In this document: positions 33,250-44,755 of the stretch, in pieces
Layout of the letters: every line of letters begins with the position of its first letter
Numbering within the stretch: position 1 is the first letter of the stretch
Source: Antedon bifida
Lineage: Eukaryota; Echinodermata; Crinoidea; Comatulida; Antedonidae
Length of the DNA stretch: 64,000 bases
NCBI GenBank assembly: GCA_963402885.1
Contig: OY727103.1
Location: forward strand, 4,812,501-4,876,500
Reading direction: 5' to 3'
Notes under the pieces: generated by a model
Databases searched by the model: none
What the model saw: the letters and a program-made list of their open reading frames with translations, nothing else
Told to the model about the DNA's origin: nothing
Position numbers and translations under genes: made by a program

Positions 33250-34105
33250 TTAATGTTTATAAAACAGAGAACGAACAAAGTTAATAAATTGCTCATTCCT
33301 AAACGAATACACGATAGGATTCATACCGGAGTTTAGATACGTAACTCCCATCAGTACAACTGATATTGTGTCGTCATAGTCTTTTTCACCACGGCTAACT
33401 TCCAAAATACCGTAAAAGAGAAAATAAACCAAATATGGGAAAACACATACAACATATGTACCGATAATGATCATAGTAGTTTTCGTCTTGTGTGCGTTTT
33501 GATCTGATGACAACATTCTCAATTGCGGTGATTTGTCGTTGTTGCTTTCTAGCTTTAAAATAAATAATGCAATTGAAGAGGCATATTAAGGTCAGAATTA
33601 TTAGACGTATCCCATCGAAAATTAACCCAAAAACTAACAAATCAATATAAACTGCTGTGACACCACTAGCGATGATAAAAGTAGCTATTCCTGTTACAAT
33701 CGTTGCCGCAATTCCAATATTTACAACATATGACGTCATAAGTTGATGATGACGAAACGGATAAACTATTGCTACGTATCTTTCGATTACTAATAGACAC
33801 AACAGTAGTTGTGATATTAACACCAGACACAAGAACATGCAATGTAATAGTAATCTGGTTATTGATCTTTTCAGTAAACGGTTTTGAAATATCCACACAG
33901 TACCCATTACTCCAGATAATAAATCGATTATGCTTAAACTGAACTGGATACGTTTTGACAAGTTAGTGTACAGCTTCTTCCAGAGAGTGATACCGATAAC
34001 AACTAAATTACTGACAATTATCCACAATGAAATCAGTATCCACACACCTGCCATTATTATTGTATTATTAACATTTAGTGTCTTGGCGTCAGTAGTTTTA
34101 TTCAT
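33250..34105 (-). pseudogene. Class A GPCR 7, frameshifted by 11-nt deletion
   Basis: The N-terminal part (MNKTTDAKTLNV to RSKRTQD; 34105 to about 33500) and the C-terminal part (TKTTMIIIGTY to NPIVYSFRNEQF; to 33250) are both well preserved but in different frames. Comparison with intact copies shows loss of 11 nt encoding most of the YKAT block at the ICL3-TM6 border. ERYVAIVYPF and NPIVYSF are otherwise intact. This is a young pseudogene of the second subgroup. I do not see a splice solution. Confidence 0.85.
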
Positions 34106-34466
34106 TATTTTTTTTTCATGTCAAATAGCATTCAAAGAGGTAGAATGATAGTCGGTGTGGTGTTTCTGTCCCATCCGCTTCTTTTGCTTCTTGTGTATTT
34201 CCTTTTCAAGAGTTTTCGTTTGGTTTCCAACTTGTTTACCTTTAGGCGCACATGCTTGTACTAAATCCTGAACATTTTATTATTCTAACACGTTGGCTTT
34301 AAAATGAAGTAAAACGGATTGTTTACTTGAGAAAGATCACGGAGAACCATACCGCAGAATATTGAAGAAAGACTAAACAACAAAGTAATTCAGGAAGCAA
34401 ATTAAGCTACAAACGAGAGTCCATTTCGCAAGAGTCCAGAAATGACTGCTGTAGACGGTTGATTAA

Positions 34467-34858
34467 AGGCCCGTTTACACTAGGACGATAAAGATCGACG
34501 ATAAATAAACAAATATGCATTGTTCATACACAAAACAAAAGAAATCTAAACAGTTTTAATTCTAGAACTATTTAGGAACCATCTATGCTTAATTTGATGA
34601 AAATTATATTTTCACATGTCCAATCAAATAACGTCATGATTAGTAAGAGCAATAATATCGTGACAATACAACGATTTTTTTGGTTTTATTGATCATGACG
34701 TCATTTGATTGGATTTTTAAAAATATTATTTTTATCAAAGACAGCATAAATTCTATAATTCTAGAACGAAAACCTTTCTAAATTATTTTGTTTTGTGTAA
34801 GAAAAAGGCATGCTTATCTATTTATCGCCGATCGTTATCGTCCTAGTGTAAACGGGCC
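34467..34858. mobile_element. Large foldback element, about 0.39 kb, TTAA flanks
   Basis: The inverted ends are AGGCCCGTTTACACTAGGAC and GTCCTAGTGTAAACGGGCC, with TTAA at 34463-34466 and 34859-34862. Inner parts are inverted too: CAAATAACGTCATGAT against ATCATGACGTCATTTG, and TTCTAGAA on both sides. Transcribed, it would fold into one long hairpin. Confidence 0.8.
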
Positions 34859-35835
34859 TTAAGACAGCAATATAACCTTATCGGTCTTTGGATGAACTAC
34901 TACAGTTAACAAATAAAACAACAATTTTGTTGTTGAATAATTCTGGTGACCAACCAATGTGGAAAGTATAGCAAAAATAACAAGAGCTGACACTACAGAG
35001 AAGATGTTTTCACATCAATGATACACACAATATTATTATTTTGTTTTATTCAGATACAACAAATGATGCAAATTCTATACAATGGTGTACTTTTTGGAAT
35101 TTAATTTAATCGAAATTTGTAGGTTGAATACAAAAGAAGTATCTAAATTGTACATTTGCTAACGATAATAAAGATTGTATTTCATGCAAATGTGAATTTA
35201 ATTAAATTATAAAGTTACATAATGTAAATATCAAACAGTAGCAATCATTATGTGAACATTATCGTTACACGAAATCAATGGAGTACACGGTAATGATAAT
35301 CAAAAATAATTGTTCCAATATTAAGTGATTGCAATTTATATACAGAAGGTATATATCGTTACAACTGCAGTCGCTGGCTTAAGTATATGCATAATTTCAT
35401 GAGGTGAAAGATGAAATATCTATTTTCAATAATAAAAAATAAAATATAACCTTTACCGCATTGAACCCATAAACATTCAGTTTACAAATAAAGACATACG
35501 AATATTAAGCTCTAAAAGGAGTACAAAAATCTATTAAAACAAGAGAAGCAAATACAAATTAATTACTCATTATTCAATGCTACCATATAGTTTTCTTCAA
35601 GTCTTTTTGTTAACTTTCGTTCAACAAATATTTAATTATCAAAATCAAAATCAAACTAAACAGCCGTCGATTTAAAAATAAAAACCGTAAATCTATATAT
35701 TATTTAGTAAAGTTAACCATTAAGTAAGTTATCCATTTTATGTCCATATACCCACGTTGCTACATATCTATTGGTAAACAATAAATCTAAATGTAGATGT
35801 GAAGTGATATGAACAAACAAAGCAAATTATTGTTA

Positions 35836-35997
35836 AGCTCTGACTACACTCAATTAAACTTTATGTGACAACAACAATATGATGTGCCCAATAGACATGA
35901 TGATGTCATATCACTACCATTTGGGCATATTACTACCATATTTTGGGCACATCACACTTTCTTGTCAAACTAGTCTGATAGTGTAGAGAGAGTTTAA
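35836..35997. mobile_element. MITE family 2 copy
   Basis: The ends AAGCTCTGACTACACTCAAT and CTGATAGTGTAGAGAGAGTTTA are inverted. The centre is AGACATGATGATGTCATA, then TTTTGGGCACATCACAC. Confidence 0.75.
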
Positions 35998-36694
35998 AAA
36001 GAATTTTGGTGGGCGATGTGAAGTGGTATAAGATATGTTGCCCTCAAGTGTTGCCAATTGTTTCTGCGATAAGTACTGCTGATAAATATCCAAAATGATA
36101 TCACTATCTATAAAGTTGCAAATATTATATTTTAATATCTTTTTCTTCATACAGTTAGTTGTATTATTTGTCATATCAGTAACAAAACATAATTCGATAG
36201 CTCAGTATGATAGATCGACAGATAAACAGAGGATGGGAATAGTGGGGGAAGATACAGAAAGCAAAATAACAGTTTAATATTAGGAAAGCAAGAATGGTAA
36301 ACATATGTTATTTTACTAATTATTTAGTATACTTATTTAATACGTGAACGTGATTGATCGAAATGGCATCACATGACTACCGATCTGATTTGTTATAGGC
36401 CTATTCGGTCCTATAGGTTGCAGCAATAACCCTGGATTTTGTCTAACATTTACGCGGGCTGCATGTGGTCGGCTTTCGGTTTGCAAAACGTGAGCGTTTC
36501 CCATCAAAATAGCTTAAAAATGTGTAAATATTAGCGGCCTAGCCCTATCATCGTTATTAAATTCTTAACTTAACTACATAAAAGCTCAACGCTTAAGCAG
36601 GCAATATCTGTATTATATACAGAAAAGTAGAGTGCATACATACAGTCACTGTCACATTCACTGGACCTCAAGTTCAATAGTATCTCTTTATTCA

Positions 36695-37561
36695 TCAATT
36701 ATTTACAAAAGAACGAAAATAGTGAACAAATTTCTCATTCCTAAAGGAATACACGATCGGATTTAAACCAGAGTTTAAATACGTAATTGTTAATAGTACG
36801 GCGAGCACAACATCATCGGATGAGTTTTCACCATAAATAATATCAGATAGTGACTGATACAGGAAATAAAACACAAGCGGGAAAATGCATACAAAATATG
36901 TGCCCACAATTATTGTAGTTGTTTTCGTAGCTTTGTAGTCTTTTCTGCGTTTTGATCTGATTACAATATTTTCCATTGCGTCGATTCTGCGTTGTTGTTG
37001 TCTAGCCTTGTGGTAAATTATAACGTTGAAAACGCATATCAACATCAGAGTTATAAGATTAATCGTATTGAACATCAAGAAAAATAACCAGTCGCTTGAA
37101 AAGACGATGATGAATACACCAGACATGAACATTACAAACGCTATGATATTCGTGACTAAAATTCCTATGTCTACAACGCGTGATGTCATTATGTGATTAT
37201 AACGTAACGGATAGACTATTGCCACGTATCTGTCGATTACTAATAAACCTAGATGCAGCTGTGATATGAACACCAGACACAGAAAAATACAGTCAAATAC
37301 AGTTTCTATAATTGGTGTTTCCACAAAAACTCTATACAACGACAATATACTACCAATGACTCCAGATATTAAATCAATAACACTTAAACTGAACTGGATA
37401 CGCTTTGCCAAGTTGGTGTACAGCTTTTTCCAGATAGTGACCGCAATAACGAATGAATTACTGACAATTATCCACAACGATATCACTAGCCATACACTTG
37501 TAAGTATTATTATATTAGTATAATCTAGTATTTCGTCCTCAAAGTTTGTAGTATTATTCAT
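36695..37561 (-). CDS. Class A GPCR 8, intronless, intact, canonical DRY
   Basis: 288 residues from MNNTTNFEDE; an upstream in-frame Met (37579) adds six residues. This is the only copy with aspartate in the switch motif (DRYVAIVYPL). It belongs to a third subgroup with copies 16 and 18, marked by SQLHLGLLVI before the motif, the NIVIRSK block in ICL3 and NSGLNPIVYSF in TM7. TM6 reads CIFP. Its 5' region and N-terminus are the closest match to the decayed fragments found six times in the spacers of the 38-54 kb array. Confidence 0.9.
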   Translation of the reverse strand: MNNTTNFEDEILDYTNIIILTSVWLVISLWIIVSNSFVIAVTIWKKLYTNLAKRIQFSLSVIDLISGVIGSILSLYRVFVETPIIETVFDCIFLCLVFISQLHLGLLVIDRYVAIVYPLRYNHIMTSRVVDIGILVTNIIAFVMFMSGVFIIVFSSDWLFFLMFNTINLITLMLICVFNVIIYHKARQQQRRIDAMENIVIRSKRRKDYKATKTTTIIVGTYFVCIFPLVFYFLYQSLSDIIYGENSSDDVVLAVLLTITYLNSGLNPIVYSFRNEKFVHYFRSFVNN

Positions 37562-38116
37562 TTTATCAAGTAACAACACAAAGTTTGATAGCTTAGTTTG
37601 GTGTTGTTGCGATTAAAGTAACATTCACAGAGAAAATACGGTACTTGAGTCGCGAAAAGCACTGAACGCAAACTAACAGAACACAACATCACAAGCAGAC
37701 GAGCCAATAGTAGTTTAGGAGTCACTGACATGAGTTCAGTTCCGGTTTAAAGTTTAACATTACAGAAGTCCAGTTTTAATGGGTGTGCGTTTGAAACGAG
37801 GATTGTTAAATTATTTAGGCCTTACATTAGTTTTCAATAATTTTGTGACAAAGAAAACTAAGAGTTTCTCTTGACGTGACCCACAAATGAGTTGAAAGAA
37901 CTGGAGAGTACAATGTTCTGCTAAGGAACTAAAACAAGACAAGGATGAATTCCTCAATATTACAAGATAATAATAAGAGAAGTTCCAGTTTGCGAGGTTC
38001 AATAATTATTATGATCTAAGAACTGCTTTCAGTATAATTTCATCTGGTTATGATCATTGCAGTCTTTGATGTGCATTTCCTTTTTTTAATTGCGAAACGA
38101 ATTTAATTCTATGTCA
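37562..38116. promoter_or_regulatory. Upstream region of GPCR 8, conserved leader blocks
   Basis: It holds GTACAATGTTCTGCT (37908-37922), shared with copies 6 and 18, a DR1-like but degenerate GGTTTAAAGTTTA, and ACAGAAGTCCAG shared with the array spacers. These blocks could be promoter or 5' UTR; start sites cannot be read from the sequence. Confidence 0.35.
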
Positions 38117-38998
38117 TTAACAGAGACACGTCGTTTTATTTACCAGAGAACGAATCAAATTACGAAATTGCTCATTTCTAAACGAATACACAATTGGATT
38201 CATACCAGAGTTTAAATAGGTAACTGTTAATAGTAACACTGCCGCTATGTCATCGTATGTTTGTTCACCATGAATAATTTTGTATACAGAATGAGACAGA
38301 ATATATACCAAATATGGAAAGACACATACAACGTAAGTGCCGACAATTATAATAGTTGTTTTCGTGGCTTTGTAGTCTTTCATGCGTTTTGATTTGATTA
38401 CAGCATTCTCTATTGCTGATATCTGTAGTTGCTGCTTCCTAGCTTTGAAATAAATAATAAGATTGAATACACATATTAACACAAGAATTATCAGACGCAC
38501 AGTATCGAACATTAAGAAGAAAGTAGGCAGGTTGATATAAAATGCAACGAATCCTCCAGCAATGAACAAGACAATCCCTATTACTATTGTAGCCGCAATT
38601 CCAGTGTTGACAACACGCGACGTCATCAGCTGATGGTGACGAAACGGATAGACTATTGCTACGTATCTTTCGACTGTTAATAAACACAGAAGTAGCTGTG
38701 AAATAAACACCATATACAACAAAGTACAGTCCAGTAAAAAAACGAATGTTGACCTTCTCAGTAAAAATCTCTGCATCACCCACAGGCTACCGATCACTCC
38801 AGATATTAAATCAACTATACTTAAACTGAACTGGATACGTTTTGCCAAGTTAGTGTACATCTTTTTCCAAATAGCGACCGCAATAACAAATAAATTACTG
38901 ACAATTATCCACAATGATATGACTATCCATACACTTCCAAGTATTAACTGATTACTGAAATTCACATTAGTATCTTCATAGTTAGTTACATTATCCAT
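38117..38998 (-). CDS. Class A GPCR 9 (array type A, first copy)
   Basis: 293 residues beginning MDNVTNYEDTNVNF (sequons at Asn3 and Asn13). Layout: TM1 about 17-44, TM2 with Asp63, TM3 ending ERY 110-112, TM4 130-152, TM5 158-183, TM6 211-237 with CVFP, TM7 with NPIVY 267-271, helix 8 FRNEQF, tail NKTTCLC. It is the most diverged type A copy, differing in TM6 and ECL3 (SVYKIIHGEQ). Confidence 0.92.
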   Translation of the reverse strand: MDNVTNYEDTNVNFSNQLILGSVWIVISLWIIVSNLFVIAVAIWKKMYTNLAKRIQFSLSIVDLISGVIGSLWVMQRFLLRRSTFVFLLDCTLLYMVFISQLLLCLLTVERYVAIVYPFRHHQLMTSRVVNTGIAATIVIGIVLFIAGGFVAFYINLPTFFLMFDTVRLIILVLICVFNLIIYFKARKQQLQISAIENAVIKSKRMKDYKATKTTIIIVGTYVVCVFPYLVYILSHSVYKIIHGEQTYDDIAAVLLLTVTYLNSGMNPIVYSFRNEQFRNLIRSLVNKTTCLC

Positions 38999-39022
38999 CT
39001 TTTATTGTTCGGTGTGTTGAAA

Positions 39023-39379
39023 TCACAGTAAAATGAACCAGAATGCATTAATTAGTTCCTTGAGAGAGGAGTCTAGTTCAAGATCACAAGAATCCAGACG
39101 TATTTGTGCAATGAAAGTGACGATTGTTACGAACCTTAAGATATTGTATCCAATACGTAATTGGACGGGTAGGCACATACACAGAGAAAACAAAACAGTA
39201 GGCGTGTGTTGCTTTTGAGCTTGCGAATACGATGGTGAGTAAAGAGGTATAAAACTGTAGCGTACAATGGTCAGTAAAGGAGCATGAAGATTCAAAATCA
39301 ATGGTTCTTCATCTTCTTCTTCTTCATCAATAACAGTCTTTGAAAGACATTCGACATCATCATCATTTGCTGTTGACAT
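39023..39379 (-). other. Leader open frame upstream of GPCR 9, probably not a gene
   Basis: A 118-codon frame (MSTANDDD, an acidic EEEE run, then FVTIVTFIAQIRL) ends 24 nt before the receptor ATG. The same DNA is present before every array receptor, but the frame is cut short before copy 11, shifted before copy 15, and has an early stop in the type B leaders. This pattern fits a transcribed leader or upstream frame better than a selected protein. Confidence 0.35.
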
Positions 39380-39937
39380 GCTTTAATTGAAATATCTACA
39401 ATTTATAATTTAGTTACCAAAACCTCTGACAGGTAAAATAATTATAAAACATACCAGAACTGTAACATTACTATAATTGTATTAAGCAAAATTTCTGACA
39501 GTGAGGCAAACTTGCTAACAGTGAGGCATATTGTATTTCTAAGCATAGCTCACTACTAATGGTTCAATTTATTAATTATAAACAAATTTAAATAATGAAT
39601 TGTAACAGTACAATGTGTAACATAATATTATTAAGGTAATTGTATTATAGAAGCAGAAACAGAAAAAGTAAGTTGACCGATGACAGTTTGGATTATACAT
39701 CACGTCATTTCATCAATTCTAGTACGAAACTTTTAATTTTGTTTAGTTATAAGATCCGATAATAATTTTGTCAATATCTTTAATAATAGCATTGAATCTG
39801 TAGAAAATCATCATCAGGCAATTGGTGATTAGGTCTACTGTGATTTTCTTCAAACTGATTCACGTATGGTATCATGTCTAGTGACAATAAGAACATACTG
39901 TAGTATCGTGCCTGCTGAGGCATAAAATCTAACTCTT

Positions 39938-40062
39938 GATACGTTTTGCTAGTGTTTGTTAGTGTTAATTATCCACAACGACATGACTAGCCATATACTT
40001 GTAAGTATTATTATATTAATATAATCTAGTATCTCGTCCTCATAGTTTGTAGAATTATTCAT
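39938..40062 (-). pseudogene. Receptor relic in spacer: 5' end of a third-subgroup GPCR (1)
   Basis: On the minus strand it reads MNNSTNYEDEILDY, then a TM1-like IIILTSIWLVMSLWII, closely matching GPCR 8. It jumps by internal deletion to sequence matching the KRIQ region and stops. About 35 codons survive. Its own upstream DNA (to about 40265) also matches that of GPCR 8. Confidence 0.75.
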
Positions 40063-40450
40063 TTTATAATGTAATAAAACAAAGTTTGATAACGTAGTTT
40101 GTTGTTGCGATCGAGGTAACTTTCACAGAGAAAGACGGTTGAGTTTCGAAGAGCACTGAACGCAAAATAACAGAACACAACATCACAAGCAGACGAGCCA
40201 ATACAGCAGTTTAGGAGTCACTGACATGAGTTCAGTTCCGGTTCAAATTTCAACATTACAGAAGTCCAATTTTAATGGATAATAGTTCAAGAGAAGTTCC
40301 AATTTGAGGTTCGATAATTATTATGGTCTAAGGGTTGCTTTCAGTAAATGTTCATCTGGTTATGATTGTTGTAGGTTCTTGATAGAATGTTAGTAGCTTT
40401 TGACGTGCAATTCATTTATTCAATTGCGAAACTAATTTAATTCTATGTCA

Positions 40451-41332
40451 TTAACAGAGACACGTCGTTTTATTTACCAGAGAACGAATCAATTGACGAA
40501 ATTGCTCATTTCTAAATGAATACACAATTGGATTCATACCAGAGTTTAAATGGGTAACTGTTAATAATAACATTGCCGTTGTGTCATCGTATGTTTTTTC
40601 ACCATGAATAATATCGTATATAGAATGAGACAGAATATATACCAAACATGGAAAGATACATACAACATAAGTGCCAACAATTATCATAGTTGTTTTCGTG
40701 GCTTTGTAGTCTTTCATGCGTTTTGATCTGATTACAGAATTATCTATTGCTGAAATCTGTAGTTGCTGCTTCCTAGCTTTGAAATAAATAATAAGATTGA
40801 ATACACATATTAACACAAGAATTATCAGACGCACAGTAGTTATCATTAAGAAGAAAGTAGGCAGGTTGATATAAAATGCAACGAATCCTCCAGTAATGAA
40901 CAAGACAATCCCTATTACTATTGTAGCCGCAATTCCAGTGTTGACAACACGCGACGTCATCAGCTGATGGTGACGGAACGGATAGACTATTGCTACGTAT
41001 CTTTCGACTGTTAATAAACACAGTAGTAGCTGTGAAATAAACACCATATACAACAAAGTACAGTCTAGTAAAAAAATGAATGTTGACCTCCTCAGTAAAA
41101 GTCTCTGCATCATCCACAGGCTACCGATCACTCCAGATATTAAATCAACTATACTTAAACTGAACTGGATACGTTTTGCCAAGTTAGTGTACATCTTTTT
41201 CCAAATTCCGACCGCAATAACAAATACATTACTGACAATTATCCACAATGATATCATTATCCATATATTTCCAAGTATTAACATATTACTGAAATTCACT
41301 GTTGTATCTTCATAGCTAGTTACATTATCCAT
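40451..41332 (-). CDS. Class A GPCR 10 (array type B, first copy)
   Basis: 293 residues from MDNVTSYEDTTVNF, which aligns with type A; an upstream in-frame Met at 41392 would add 20 residues and is present in all three type B copies. Type B marks are ILGNIWIMISLW in TM1, TGGFVAFYINLP before ECL2 and FFLMITTVR in TM5. ERYVAIVYPF, CIFP and NPIVYSFRNEQF are intact. It differs from copies 12 and 14 at three positions of the core protein (WMMQ, DNSV, HGEK). Confidence 0.92.
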   Translation of the reverse strand: MDNVTSYEDTTVNFSNMLILGNIWIMISLWIIVSNVFVIAVGIWKKMYTNLAKRIQFSLSIVDLISGVIGSLWMMQRLLLRRSTFIFLLDCTLLYMVFISQLLLCLLTVERYVAIVYPFRHHQLMTSRVVNTGIAATIVIGIVLFITGGFVAFYINLPTFFLMITTVRLIILVLICVFNLIIYFKARKQQLQISAIDNSVIRSKRMKDYKATKTTMIIVGTYVVCIFPCLVYILSHSIYDIIHGEKTYDDTTAMLLLTVTHLNSGMNPIVYSFRNEQFRQLIRSLVNKTTCLC

Positions 41333-42296
41333 TTTTATTGTTCGGTGTAAAGTGACGAGTAAAAAGTAAAATGACAGAGAACCAGAATTCATTAATTAGT
41401 TCCTTGAGAGAGGAGTCTAGTTGAAGATCACAAAAGTCCAGACGTAATTGTGCAATGAAAGTGACGATTGTTACGAACATTAAGATATAAAGTACTGTAT
41501 CCAATACTTGATTAGATGTGTATGCATATACACAGAGAAAAACATAACAGTAGGCGTTTGTTGCTGTTGAGCTTGCGAGTACGATGGTGAGTAAAGAGGT
41601 ATAAAACTGTAGCATACAATGGTCAGTCAAGGAGCATGACGATGCCAAAGAATAACGTTTCCACATCAATGGTTTGTCATCTTATTCTTCTTCTTCAATA
41701 ACGTCTTTGAAAGACACTCGACAGTCATTGATTTGCTGTTGACATGCTTTCATTGAAATAATTATATACAATTTATAATTTATATAGGCCAAAGTTACCG
41801 AACCTCTGACAGGTAAAATAATTATAAAAGATACCAGAACTGTAACATTACTATAATTGTATTAAACAAAATTGCTAACAGTGAGGCATATTGTATTTCG
41901 AAGCATAGCTTACTACTAATGGTTCAATTTAGTAATTATAAACAAAGTTAAATAATGAATTGTATCAGTACAATGTGTAACATATATTATTAAGGTAATT
42001 GTATTATAGAAGCAGAAATAGAAAAAGTAAGTTGACTGATGACAGTTCGGATTATACATCACGTCATTTCATCAATTCTAGTACGAAACTTTTAATTTTG
42101 TTTAGTTATAAGATCCGATAATAATTTTGTCAATAGCTTTAATAATAGCATTGAATCTGTAGAAAATCATCATCAGGCAATTGGTAATTAGGTCTACTGT
42201 GATTTTCTTCAAACTGATTCACGTATGGTATGATGTCTAGTGACAATAAGAAAATACTGTAGTATCGTGCCTGCTGAGGCATAAAATCTAACTCTT

Positions 42297-42421
42297 GATA
42301 CGTTTTGCTAGTGTTTGTTAGTGTTAATTATTCACAACGACATGACTAGCCATATACTTGTAAGTAATATTATATTAATATAATCTAGTATCTCGTCCTC
42401 ATAGTTTGTAGTATTATTCAT
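42297..42421 (-). pseudogene. Receptor relic in spacer (2)
   Basis: Same decayed third-subgroup N-terminus as at 39938-40062, beginning MNNTTNYEDEILDY. It carries the same internal deletion, so the damage predates the duplication of the array unit. Confidence 0.75.
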
Positions 42422-42800
42422 TTTATAATGTAATAAAACAAAGTTTGATAATGTAGTTTGTTGTTGCGATCGAAGTAACTTAAGACGGCTGAGTTTCGAA
42501 AAGCACTGAACGCAAAATAATAGAACACAACATCACAAGCAGACGAGCCAATACAGCAGTTTAGGAGTCACTGACATGAGTTAAGTTCCGGTTCAAATTT
42601 CAACATTACAGAAGTCCAATTTTAATGGATAATAGTTCAAGGGAAGTTCCAATTTTAGGTTCGATAATTAGTATGATCTAATGGTTGCTTTCAGCAAAAG
42701 TTCATCTGGTTATGATCGTTGTAGGTTCTTGATAGAATGTTAGTAGCTTTTGACGTGCAATTCATTTATTCAATTGCGAAACGAATTTATTTCCATGTCT

Positions 42801-43688
42801 TCAACAGAGACACGTCGTTTTATTTACCAGAGAACGAATCAAATGACGAAATTGCTCATTTCTAAATGAATAAACAATTGGATTCATACCAGAGTTTAAA
42901 TGAGTAACTGTTAATAATAACATTGCCGTTGTGTCATCGTATGTTTTTTCACCATGAATAATTTCGTATATAGAATGAGACAGAATATATACCAAATATG
43001 GAAAAATACATACAACATAAGTGCCGACAATTATCATAGTTGTTTTTGTGGCTTTGTAGTCTTTCACGCGTTTTGATTTGATGACAGAATTCTCTATTGC
43101 TGAAATCTGTAGTTGCTGCTTCCTAGCTTTGAAATAAATAATAAGATTGAATACGCATATTACAACAAGAATTATCAGACGCACAGTAACGAACATTAAA
43201 GAGAAAGCAGGTAGGTTGATATATAATGTAATGAATCCTCCAGCAATGAACAAGACGATTCCTGTTACAATGGTAGCCGCAATTCCAGTGTTGACAACAC
43301 GCGACGTCATCAGCTGATGGTGACGAAACGGATAGACTATTGCTACGTATCTTTCGACTGTTAATAAACACAACAGTAGTTGTGAAATAAACACCATATA
43401 CAACAAAGTACAGTCTAGTAAAAAAATGAATGTTGACCTTCTCAGTAAAAATCTCTGCATCACCCACAGGCTACCGATCACTCCAGATATTAAATCAACT
43501 ATACTTAAACTGAACTGGATACGTTTTGCCAAGTTAGTGTACATCTTTTTCCAAATAGCGACCGCAATAACAAATAAATTACTGACAATTATCCACAATG
43601 ATATGACTATCCATAGGCCTACACTTCCAAGTATTAACAGATTACTGAAATTCACTTTAGTATCTTCATAGTTAGTTACATTATCCAT
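42801..43688 (-). CDS. Class A GPCR 11 (array type A, second copy) with 2-residue insertion
   Basis: 295 residues. In TM1 it reads ILGSVGLWIVISLW where copies 9, 13 and 15 have ILGSVWIV or the like. The two extra residues (Gly-Leu) come from an exact 6-bp insertion that makes TAGGCCTA at 43614-43621. Other differences lie in TM4-TM5 (GGFITLYINLPAFSLMFVTVR). All signature motifs are present and the frame is open, so the gene is probably functional. Confidence 0.92.
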   Translation of the reverse strand: MDNVTNYEDTKVNFSNLLILGSVGLWIVISLWIIVSNLFVIAVAIWKKMYTNLAKRIQFSLSIVDLISGVIGSLWVMQRFLLRRSTFIFLLDCTLLYMVFISQLLLCLLTVERYVAIVYPFRHHQLMTSRVVNTGIAATIVTGIVLFIAGGFITLYINLPAFSLMFVTVRLIILVVICVFNLIIYFKARKQQLQISAIENSVIKSKRVKDYKATKTTMIIVGTYVVCIFPYLVYILSHSIYEIIHGEKTYDDTTAMLLLTVTHLNSGMNPIVYSFRNEQFRHLIRSLVNKTTCLC

Positions 43689-44630
43689 CTTTTATTGTTC
43701 GGTGTGTTGAAATCACAGTAAAATGAACCAGAATGCATTAATTAGTTCCTAAAGAGAGGAGTCTAGTTCAAGATCACAAGAATCCAGACGTATTTGTGCA
43801 ATGAAAGTGACGATTGTTACGAACCTTAAGATATTGTATCCAATACGTAATTGGACGGGTAGGCACATACACAGAGAAAACAAAACAGTAGGCGTGTGTT
43901 GCTTTTGAGCTTGCGAATACGATGGTGAGTAAAGAGGTATAAAACTGTAGCGTACAATGGTCAGTAAAGGAGCATGAAGATTCAAAATCAATGGTTCTTC
44001 TTCATCTTCTTCTTCTTCATCAATAACAGTCTTTGAAAGACATTCGACATCATCATCATTTGCTGTTGACATGCTTTAATTGAAATATCTACAATTTATA
44101 ATTTAGTTACCAAAACCTCTGACAGGTAAAATAATTATAAAACATACCAGAACTGTAACATTACTATAATTGTATTAAGCAAAATTTCTGACAGTGAGGC
44201 AAACTTGCTAACAGTGAGGCATATTGTATTTCTAAGCATAGCTCACTACTAATGGTTCAATTTATTAATTATAAACAAATTTAAATAATGAATTGTAACA
44301 GTACAATGTGTAACATAATATTATTAAGGTAATTGTATTATAGAAGCAGAAACAGAAAAAGTAAGTTGACCGATGACAGTTTGGATTATACATCACGTCA
44401 TTTCATCAATTCTAGTACGAAACTTTTAATTTTGTTTAGTTATAAGATCCGATAATAATTTTGTCAATATCTTTAATAATAGCATTGAATCTGTAGAAAA
44501 TCATCATCAGGCAATTGGTGATTAGGTCTACTGTGATTTTCTTCAAACTGATTCACGTATGGTATGATGTCTAGTGACAATAAGAACATACTGTAGTATC
44601 GTGCCTGCTGAGGCATAAAATCTAACTCTT

Positions 44631-44755
44631 GATACGTTTTGCTAGTGTTTGTTAGTGTTAATTATCCACAACGACATGACTAGCCATATACTTGTAAGTA
44701 TTATTATATTAATATAATCTAGTATCTCGTCCTCATAGTTTGTAGAATTATTCAT
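44631..44755 (-). pseudogene. Receptor relic in spacer (3)
   Basis: Copy of the decayed N-terminal fragment, variant MNNSTNYEDE as in the first relic. It lies between GPCR 11 and GPCR 12. Confidence 0.75.

Larger units (their letters stand above)
34106..36694. other. GPCR spacer 7-8 with two transposons
   Basis: 2.6 kb with a 0.4-kb foldback element (34467-34858) and a family 2 MITE (35836-35997). The rest is AT-rich, with one TAGGCCTA at 36396. Short frames at 35965-36277 have no family resemblance. Confidence 0.55.

Noticed and set aside
38439..38783. 114-codon frames inside receptor genes (also at 40773, 43123, 45466, 50164)
   Set aside because: Alternate frame of the receptors, preserved only because the overlapping receptor sequence is conserved.
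41325..41669. 114-codon frame upstream of type B receptors (also at 46018, 50716)
   Set aside because: Partly shares DNA with the type A leader frame but with a different start, and overlaps the receptor start. It looks like leader DNA, not a separate protein.
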